A stretch of DNA of 64,000 bases, taken from NCBI GenBank assembly GCA_000708835.1, contig DF236969.1, forward strand, positions 62,001-126,000. The letters are read 5' to 3'. Within the stretch, counting starts at the first letter, position 1. Every line of letters begins with the position of its first letter. Under the pieces are notes generated by a model, which was not told where the DNA came from, ran no database searches, and was given only the letters and a program-made list of their open reading frames with translations. A program made the position numbers and the translations under genes. Origin of the DNA: Klebsormidium nitens (lineage: Eukaryota; Streptophyta; Klebsormidiophyceae; Klebsormidiales; Klebsormidiaceae). Shown here piece after piece: positions 56,597-64,000 of this stretch.

Positions 56597-59500
56597 ATGT
56601 TTCCGCTGTGTACTTTGCTTACAGAGAAGTGCGATTTTCAGCAATCAGGACCTTATGTTTATCTGGGGAATGTGCAGCGTGAGCAGTTACACCGGCCCAA
56701 GTTTTCAAGCAGCCAGAGTCAGTCTGCCAGCTTGAGGTAAGCATATCGACTTTGAGGCATTTGGTGCCAGAGTTGAAACTGGAGCATTGCTGAGCTTGCT
56801 TCAGTCATGTTCTCAAAGAACCTCGAAGTGGTCATAGCCAAAGCATGAAGTTATTTCATTTAGCGTCCGCCTGAGTAATAGGCACTAACAGATCTTGTCT
56901 TTAATTCTGCGACAGTTTCTGCTATCCTGCACACCTGGACGTGCTTTCCTGCACTTCAAAGACCGGCCATATTTTGCAGGGAGGAAGCCGTTGGTCAGGA
57001 GAATTGCTCGCATCCAACCCCGAGCTGCGACGAAGATGATGGACTTAGTGCTGTGGATGGGTCTGCTCCATCACAAAGCCAGCCGTTTCAACTGGAGGGC
57101 CTTAGGCGTCTCCAATCTAGTAGGTAAGAATCATCACCTATGCCTCTCTGACATAGTCGTGTACCTTGGATTGTGTGCGCCTACCGTTTTTTTTGGATTG
57201 CTCCAGGAAGAGCTTGCTGTGAAACAAACACAAGGGGATAAAACCCTCTGCATGCAGGCATGGCTTGGGTTAAAACGAGGAAAAACATTTGCAAATCATC
57301 TCTAGGGCTTGTGATGCATCTCAAGAAGAACCTGACAAGCAAAGAGCAAAGTCTCTTGACAGAGTGAGCTGGTCACTGAATATCATGTTGATTCTGCAGA
57401 CTCGACGAGCCCCCTTCGAAGAAACCACCCAGACCGCAGTCGTCCTTCCGCACAATCGGAGATGCAATCAACGAGACACGGCAGGTGCCAGCGTCTGAAA
57501 GGAAACCCCTGAACGTCGTAAGTTTTCTCTACGTTCAGTTCCGGCGAGTCTTCTGATGCACAAACCAAAGGTTCCTCACTGCAATTGCATGTCTTGGAGG
57601 TGTGTTTGTGATTTGTGAATGATTCTTTTTCAAGAATGCCCTGGCAAGTGATTCACTACACCTTTCTGGAAGAAACGTCTGGGTTGACTTGGATCCAGAT
57701 GGCGCAGCCTCATCCAGCTTGTCCTTGCAGTTGAATGGCATCAATCAGATGCTGTCAAAGTCACCGCTGAAGGTGAAACCCAAAGAAGCATTCAAGCTTG
57801 CCCCCATAGCTCACTCAGTGCTCGAAGAACATCGGCGAAGGGATGGCGAAGAGGTTCAGTGCAGTGACGGCCTCCCGCCAATGGACTGGAGTCTCAAGAC
57901 CAGCGCCCGCTTCAGCTCCACAACAAGCTTCAACTGGTGAGACTCCAAATTTTCATTGGAGTCTCACCAACTGCGTTCTGATCAGGCCTGTTTGTTGCAG
58001 AGCTCGGATCACTCTTTGCAAACCTTCTCTTTGGGATTTGCTACCAGATTGCGGGAATGCCTTATCATTTGTTGTTTCTGAGCACACACTCCCGTTGCTG
58101 TTTGCACAGCTTCAGAGTTTATTCCTTCTTCTACTATGGCAACTTCTTCCTGTTGCCGCGCACAGATCCTTGCATGTAAATGGCCTTCCAGGTGCCTTGA
58201 CGCCGACGCCCAGGATGAGTGCTCATCGCTGCGCTCTTCAGCTGCCAACGAGCGCTCCTGCCCTGACAGCCAGGCATCAACCTCTGGCCGAGGCTCAGCA
58301 GACGGGGCTGCCTTCCGAGCGGCTCTGCACAGCTGGTCGTATCCTGAGAGCAGCCTGCCTCCGATCATCCTGCAAGCCGTTCAGAACTGGCTGCAAAAGC
58401 CAGCTGGCCAAGGTAAGGGAGTTGTGTTGCAAATGGTCCAGTGGTTTAACTTCTGAGCAGCTCTAGGAGGCTTTGAAATTGGAGAAGCAGGCCTGGTGCA
58501 CTCTCGCCTTCGTCTCCTATTAGAGCTAAGTGGTTGGCAGAACAGTGTCAGAGGAACGGTCAATCAGCCGTCTGACATGCAGAACTGTATAACTGTTCCT
58601 ACGAAGGTGCTTGAACACAACCTGCCTTTCAGAATGCAGGTAATCTTAAATCAAGTGCTGGTAGGTGTGGTACGACCTTTTTGAACATAAGCAAGCAAGT
58701 ATGTGAAGGCTGCTTATGGGACGCTCGTTTGTTGGTCTTGCAGATGCACGTTTCTGGACGCAGCGAGAGGCCAGCTGGCAAGAGTCGTTACGTTCTTTGT
58801 ACCTCATGCTCCGAACCAGGATGTGCCCGGTCTTCTACTGTGAGTCAGCTCAGCCTTTGGCCATTATTGCCAGCGCTTTCATCCATCAATGTCATGCTCC
58901 TGTTTCTTGGTGGCTGTGCTTGTTTAGAAGCTGGTCCGTGTTTCAAGATGGCGACCATGAAACGCAGCCAGGGCCGACATATGCCGGTACCATCTGCTCG
59001 CCCTTCAGTCCGGAACGTTTGAAATCGATATTTCCGGCTTGCTGTGATATAGTCGGCATCCAACGAGCTCTGCGCTTTTGCTTGATCAAAGTACCTCTGC
59101 TCATCCTATCAGGAGTTGACGTATTATTGATTTTCTCTAGGCCGATATCCCCAATACGTCGCTATGTTTATGGGCCCCGGGATTGGAGGTCACGGAGAGC
59201 GGGAGTGTTGCGCATACATCACGAGATCAACGCGGGGCATGAGGGACCTGTTCAAAGAGCAGGTAAGTATTCGCCATCGTACTCAGGGCCGCCTTTCGCT
59301 TGGGGGCAAACCAGATGGAAGCATTACATGCTTCGTGGAAGCTGTACGTGCTTTCCTTACGGCGACATTCCTGCCAGAAACTCGGAGAATGTTTGTATCC
59401 TGGTCAGAAACTCGGAGAATGTTGTATCGTGCTCTATCGAAGTCCGAAATGTAACCGGTTCTTTCCCGGAGCAGCGAAACTCTCTGTTGACAGTTTCTTG

Positions 59501-61250
59501 TCTTTGCAGGGAATCCAATTTGTCATGCCCCTGTATAAAGCCAAGAAGGAGGCCTTTAACGAAGACACGGATAGACAATTTGCCGAGCTGGCGGAAGAGG
59601 AGCCATGGAAGGTATGTATTGGTACACAACCAGGAGTCACGAGCCCTCTAGCAAATTGATGTGTTCTTGCCATAGCCAATCCTCTGCGTACCATTTGCAA
59701 AGAGCAATGTGGTGGCTACCTTCGCAATACTTCGAGGAATCATCTCAAAATTAACTTCCAACATTCTCCGTCTGCTTGAGTTTCTTGAACAGCACAGACT
59801 ACGGTCGAGGCGCTCAAGAGATTGAATTCTTGCTCTGTTTCGAAATCAAAGTTCGCAACAAGAGGGCTAAGGAAAAGGCCGATGGCCGGAATCAGTGTAT
59901 TCGAATTGACAGCGGTTTTTTTTTACAGGTCCAACATGAGGATCCCGCGTCGGCAGTCGATTCCACGCCGCAGTCTCTACTGTTCTTCGAAGGAGCGGAC
60001 GCTGTCCACGGGCTGTACGATACGTTGCTGAACCACAGGTGCGCGCACTACTGGCCACGTCGAAAGGCTGCTCAGTGCAGCATCCGAGAAAGGCTCCTGC
60101 ATCCTCCATGCGGTTGACAGGTATCCGAATAATGTCCGAGGGTTCCTCCGTAGTTTTGAGCGTCGAAGCCCGCACAAGTTGTCATCGAGCACCGTCATAA
60201 CTCAGCCTGGCAGTTCGTTTCCCCACGGAACGCCGAAGGGTCGACATTCCTTCAACTGCTTGTACGTTCCTTCTTGTATATTAGACAGTGCCAGTCTAAG
60301 CCAGTTGATCTGCTCCACTTGCAGAGAATTTTTCCCCTCAAACACGCTCACGGATGCTCCCCCGCTTATCTCCCCAGTACCATTTGCGAACGCAGCCCTC
60401 AAGACCCCACGGGTAAGTTCCAAGGTCCAGGGACACCTTTCTTCGGCTGCAAGGATCCCGTCTGCGATCTGTTGGTATAGTCCGACGAAGTCATCTTTTC
60501 TGCAGACTTTCCACTTCGGTCCTGTGCCGCAACCTCAGATGGTCGTTTTGTTGGTGTCGTCCGCTCGCTGATCCACGCTCTACCAAAACCTAGTCACTTG
60601 ATCAAGTCCGCTGCACGCAAGGGTCTGCACCACCTTGCTAAGGTGGAGGGAAGCAGATGAAGAACGGGTTATGAGATCTTGGAATGGATCCGGTGGGCTG
60701 ACAGTAGGGCGTCTTCACCATGCATCTTTTGGAGCACCAACGCCGTCTCTGCTGGAAAGGCGCTGCTATCGTTAATTATGAGAAGGGCTGCTAACAAAAT
60801 ACTGGTTCTCATCTTGTCCGATCAACTCCCTGCAGGCCATGACTAGAAAGATGAAGCAGGCAAACGGCAGCGTGGGTTACAGCCTGGAACTGACGGACGC
60901 CCTCGTGGCCCCCTGGATCATTTCACGGGTCTGTGAGGCGTTGAAGCAGTCCAGCTTGAAAGCACTGGATGCGAGGTAAGTTTAAAGTTCCAATCGGTAG
61001 CGCTTCAGCGATGATATGCTGGGTACTCTGACTCAGGAAGGCAAGCTTCATTGGTTGCGTGTTCGACATAAGAATGGACAACCTTCGCTACCGCAGGCAG
61101 CCGGTATGGATCAACCAGACAATCAGCGCGCTGATCCTTGGACGCTTGAATTTAAGGGCAATCGAATCTGACCATCTCCTCGTCACCTTGCAGCTTCGTT
61201 ACCGATCCGTTGTCACACTGTTTGAACGTACTCCCGTCCAATTCAAGTAG
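56597..61250 (+). CDS. DONSON: DONSON homologue (protein downstream neighbour of Son)
   Basis: Twelve exons join in phase: 56597-56736, 56980-57123, 57400-57517, 57635-57936, 58192-58412, 58744-58839, 59141-59262, 59510-59611, 59929-60038, 60325-60412, 60836-60975 and 61037-61250. The product is 598 residues, close to the animal protein length. Landmarks: an N-terminal REQLHRPK segment; PPMDWSLKTSARFSS; FRAALHSWSYPESSLPP; ASWQESLRSLYLMLRTRMCP; CCAYITRSTRGMRDLFKEQG followed by IQFVMPL; STPQSLLFFEGADAVHGLYD; LISPVPFANAALKTP; GYSLELTDALVAPWI. DONSON proteins act in the nucleus, helping to load the replicative helicase and stabilise forks. The last exon may be spliced further (a GTATGG lies at 61102), so the final 50 residues are uncertain. 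The start ATG lies in a frame that is open to the first donor. Confidence 0.9.
57935..57969 (+). other. Perfect 14-base hairpin covering the DONSON exon-4 donor
   Basis: TGGTGAGACTCCAA pairs without mismatch with TTGGAGTCTCACCA across the 7-base loop ATTTTCA. The exon-intron boundary (exon ends at 57936, intron starts GTGAGA) lies inside the left arm, so in RNA the donor would be base-paired. Confidence 0.85.
59371..59432. repeat. Tandem duplication of about 31 bases in DONSON intron 7
   Basis: CAGAAACTCGGAGAATGTT occurs twice, starting near 59374 and 59405, followed by TGTATC in each. This is a simple tandem duplication without visible splice or coding content. Confidence 0.85.
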
Positions 61251-63173
61251 GAGCTCGCAGCTAGCTTCGTCAAGATTGGTCAGCACTGATCAAGGCGCGA
61301 AAGTCAGAGGTTGCTTGGACGAGCAGGAAGAGGTGCGATGGCAGCGAGCGTATAAGTTGGGCGTTGGGGTAGTAAGGCAGCTGAGGTATAAAGAAGGACG
61401 ATTCGTTGCGACGCTGAAGTGTAGTGTGGCTTAAGCGCCTTCGCTTGCGACGAAATCTGAGGCGCCAAAGGATCTCTATGCTCTTAGCTCTGTAAGCTGC
61501 ACCGCAGCAAACAAATGATGATTCTGATCTGTTGCGACACTGTTATCAGTGGATCACCATTGCAAACCTGCCTGCAGATTATGGTCAGCTGCATCAGCTA
61601 CTCCTGAACTCGCATTCTCGTGCAACATTCTTTTCAGGAATCGAAATAGCTGACGAGCAATTCATTGTTGTTTACTTTTGTCAATTTGTCCTATAGCAAC
61701 GCCAACAGGAGATTGCTTCGGCATCTTAGTGAAGATAATAAATTGAGGCTGCAAGATGCTCGCGCAATAGCCTGGCTGCCAGATGGACGCGGGCCTACAT
61801 GACTGATAGTTCCCGCATATGTCGAGCGAGGATGGTGTGCATGTGGCGGCAGCTGTAAATAGTAGCGCAACATGAAGTCGATTAGTATGCATTCGTGGCT
61901 ACTCCATGCGCATTACATCTGCACCGAGCTCAGTAACATTTGAGCATCATGCCCACTCATGGGGGCGGGTACTCTTTTGTTGGGCCATGCGCTTCCACTG
62001 AACGCACGGGTTGATTTTCCAATCAAGTTCGCCATGCCGATTCGCAGCTGCATGAGTATGCAGGTTAGGGGCCAATCAAAATCAAGCCCGGCCATTGCCA
62101 ATGCATGTCAGCAATTGAAAATGGATGATGATCGATGGCCTCCCGGCCAATTGGGAGCTGTACATAAGGGCTTGGAGCTGTACATACACGGTTAGACCCT
62201 AGTTAGTTCTTGGTCGGTGGGTTTCAAGTTTGGCTGGGTCGGACCAGAAGTGATTAGTGTTGATTCTTAGCGATTCAACTTCAGATATACATTGGGATTA
62301 CATAGCCGTCTAGACAAAAAGTTGATACTATAAAAAATCTTATGTATTGACGTTGTTGTAATTGCTAGGATTCGAACGCTTGATCGTTAGGTGAGGACCC
62401 GTAGATAAATCCGTCCAATCACATGTACACTATTTCTTCGGCAGAGAATCGGTTGGCAAGGGTTCCTGAAGGCGCGCGACGGGATCGCTTCTCGCCAAGC
62501 ACCAACATGCAGCTGTACGCGTGTTCCGATCGACGATCCTGGACCGGGGCACGTGAACCGAGCCAATCACAATGGCGCACCCCTTTGACATCCATTGACC
62601 AAATCGAGTCAGGCCGACGGTTAACTTGAGGCTTCTCTTTTGTTTAGCTAGCCCCTGTACGATTAAGAAGGCTGAATGAACTGCCTTGGACGCTGGGACA
62701 TCTAAAAAGTTAACTTACCGGGAAAGGCTTCGGTAACTTCATAACGGAACCGGCTATTTTCAGGCTTCGATCAGCCTTCACCGGCACTCCTGGATTTCAT
62801 TGCAGGCCTCCCGGGGCTACCCCTTAGTACTACCGGGTACGACCGGGTTGAGGCTAACCTCTTATGCATGACAAGCCCCTGGCAAGCTCCTTATTTAGAT
62901 GTGCGGCTTCTAAATAATGGTAAATTTGTCTGCCTGAAATTAAGGTCGAACTTCCCTAATTCGACGATTTCAAAACCCTAATGCCGTGGGACGATGATCA
63001 TGAAGACGTCTTCATGCATATCTCATGCTTCGCTCCATCTTTTTGAGATCCGTCTTTTGCACATGAAAGGATACATCGGAAGGTACCTCCTAAGTCTTAG
63101 TCGGCAAAAACCAATAGCTGTAAGTGCCTGCCACGACGTGGCCAAAACATGCATTTCTCGGCGTTTTGTAACA
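61251..63173. other. Gene-poor right flank
   Basis: No exon is supported in this 1.9-kb stretch. A TTCGAATCC-like tRNA B-box motif is present on the minus strand near 62372, but the surrounding bases do not fold as a tRNA. No repeats linked to the rest of the window were seen. Confidence 0.5.
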
Positions 63174-63494
63174 NNNNNNNNNNNNNNNNNNNNNNNNNNN
63201 NNNNNNNNNNNNNNNNNNNNNNNNNNNNNNNNNNNNNNNNNNNNNNNNNNNNNNNNNNNNNNNNNNNNNNNNNNNNNNNNNNNNNNNNNNNNNNNNNNNN
63301 NNNNNNNNNNNNNNNNNNNNNNNNNNNNNNNNNNNNNNNNNNNNNNNNNNNNNNNNNNNNNNNNNNNNNNNNNNNNNNNNNNNNNNNNNNNNNNNNNNNN
63401 NNNNNNNNNNNNNNNNNNNNNNNNNNNNNNNNNNNNNNNNNNNNNNNNNNNNNNNNNNNNNNNNNNNNNNNNNNNNNNNNNNNNNNNNNNNNNN
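63174..63494. other. Assembly gap (run of N)
   Basis: 321 undetermined bases. Any frames crossing it are artefacts. Confidence 1.
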
Positions 63495-64000
63495 CACATT
63501 TGAAACTCTTCGTTTTCGCATGTTCAGAGACTTTCAAAATCGCCAGCCAGGAAAACCACTTTTCAAAATTCAAAAATTGAAAAAATTTTCAAAAATTTTC
63601 AAAATTCCGGTAAAAACGTCAAATCCTGGCGGGCTGCTTGCCCGCTTACGGTCCTCCCTGGCTGGCCGCCAGGATTTTCCGGCGAATTTTTCCCTGGCTG
63701 GCGCCAGAGTCAAAACCTTTCTTGCGCAGAGTTGCTGGCTGGCCGTTCGGTGCGGGCCCCTGGACTTTTCGAGCATGGCACCCGGGGATTCGCTGGCTAC
63801 TGTATTGTAGCCTCAATTCAGGAAGCTCAAAATCTACAGGGTGCAACGAGCTCAGTGCTCTATGAAAGGTGGATTAGCTGGCCTTCAAGTTCAAGGCTCA
63901 GCAGACACCACCATAGAAGGTTGCTAGCTGATTACTATCGTTTAGAGTGACACTGCAAAAAGGGCCGGGCCCGCAGCTCAGTGTTCGATGGCCACGTAAC
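63495..64000. other. Low-complexity sequence after the gap
   Basis: It begins with an AT-rich direct and inverted tract (AAAATTTTCAAAAATTTTC). GC-richer sequence with repeated GCTGGCTGG-like pieces follows. No gene is seen. The odd composition next to the gap suggests a repetitive element that resisted assembly. Confidence 0.45.

Noticed and set aside
62335-62410. tRNA-like B-box (GTTCGAATCC on the minus strand)
   Set aside because: The bases around the TTCGAAT loop do not pair as a T stem, and no acceptor or D arm can be drawn.
63023-63580. Several open frames of 140-170 residues across the gap
   Set aside because: They consist mostly of undetermined bases and are artefacts of the N run.

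Overview
This is nuclear DNA from a eukaryote. Nearly every gene is split by GT-AG introns of a few hundred bases to about 1 kb, and exon phases close exactly across them. The gene content (a plant-style glutamate-receptor-like channel, an exosome subunit close to plant RRP45/CER7, dirigent/AOC-barrel secreted proteins, a DONSON homologue with plant-like motifs) points to the green lineage. The compact mosaic would fit a streptophyte alga such as Klebsormidium. That organism call is inference from content, not something the sequence proves. Genes were rebuilt by joining exons at splice sites and checking reading phase, so most coordinates should be good to the base, except where the text says an exon was not found.

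Layout from left to right. At 1.0-3.0 kb (+) and 4.4-7.5 kb (-) lie two convergent secreted AOC/dirigent-barrel genes, the second with a frameshift. At 8.6-14.2 kb (-) is exosome subunit RRP45, followed at 14.4-15.35 kb (-) by a UPF0060/YnfA-like four-helix membrane protein. Head to head with that is a long CWF19L2-type spliceosome/lariat-debranching cofactor at 15.8-23.0 kb (+). Its introns are packed with tandem copies of its own exon edges. At 23.9-28.5 kb (-) and 29.05-31.05 kb (+) are two divergent MYND zinc-finger genes sharing a 507-base promoter region.

The 32-55 kb interval is built by duplication. A complete gene for a probable MUN/Unc13-like protein (47.3-54.8 kb, -) has a decayed, internally deleted copy at 32.1-34.1 kb (-). 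Between them sits a large inverted duplication carrying two head-to-head minimal glutamate-receptor-like channel genes (34.7-39.5 kb, -, and 40.4-45.7 kb, +). A 237-base foldback element lies exactly on the axis. The left channel gene has lost its C-terminal tail through a nonsense codon. At 56.6-61.25 kb (+) a DONSON (replication-fork protein) homologue is complete over 12 exons. The right end is gene-poor and holds an assembly gap (63174-63494).

The most striking recurring feature is tandem duplication of short segments centred on splice sites: six decoy copies of the CWF19L2 exon-3 acceptor, extra copies of its exon-3 donor, exon-4 acceptor and exon-4 donor, and a fourfold donor array in one channel gene. 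The housekeeping genes cover RNA decay (RRP45), splicing and intron turnover (CWF19L2) and DNA replication (DONSON). The accessory genes cover secretion, signalling and membrane traffic. I see no operon-like logic, but three head-to-head gene pairs share short intergenic regions.
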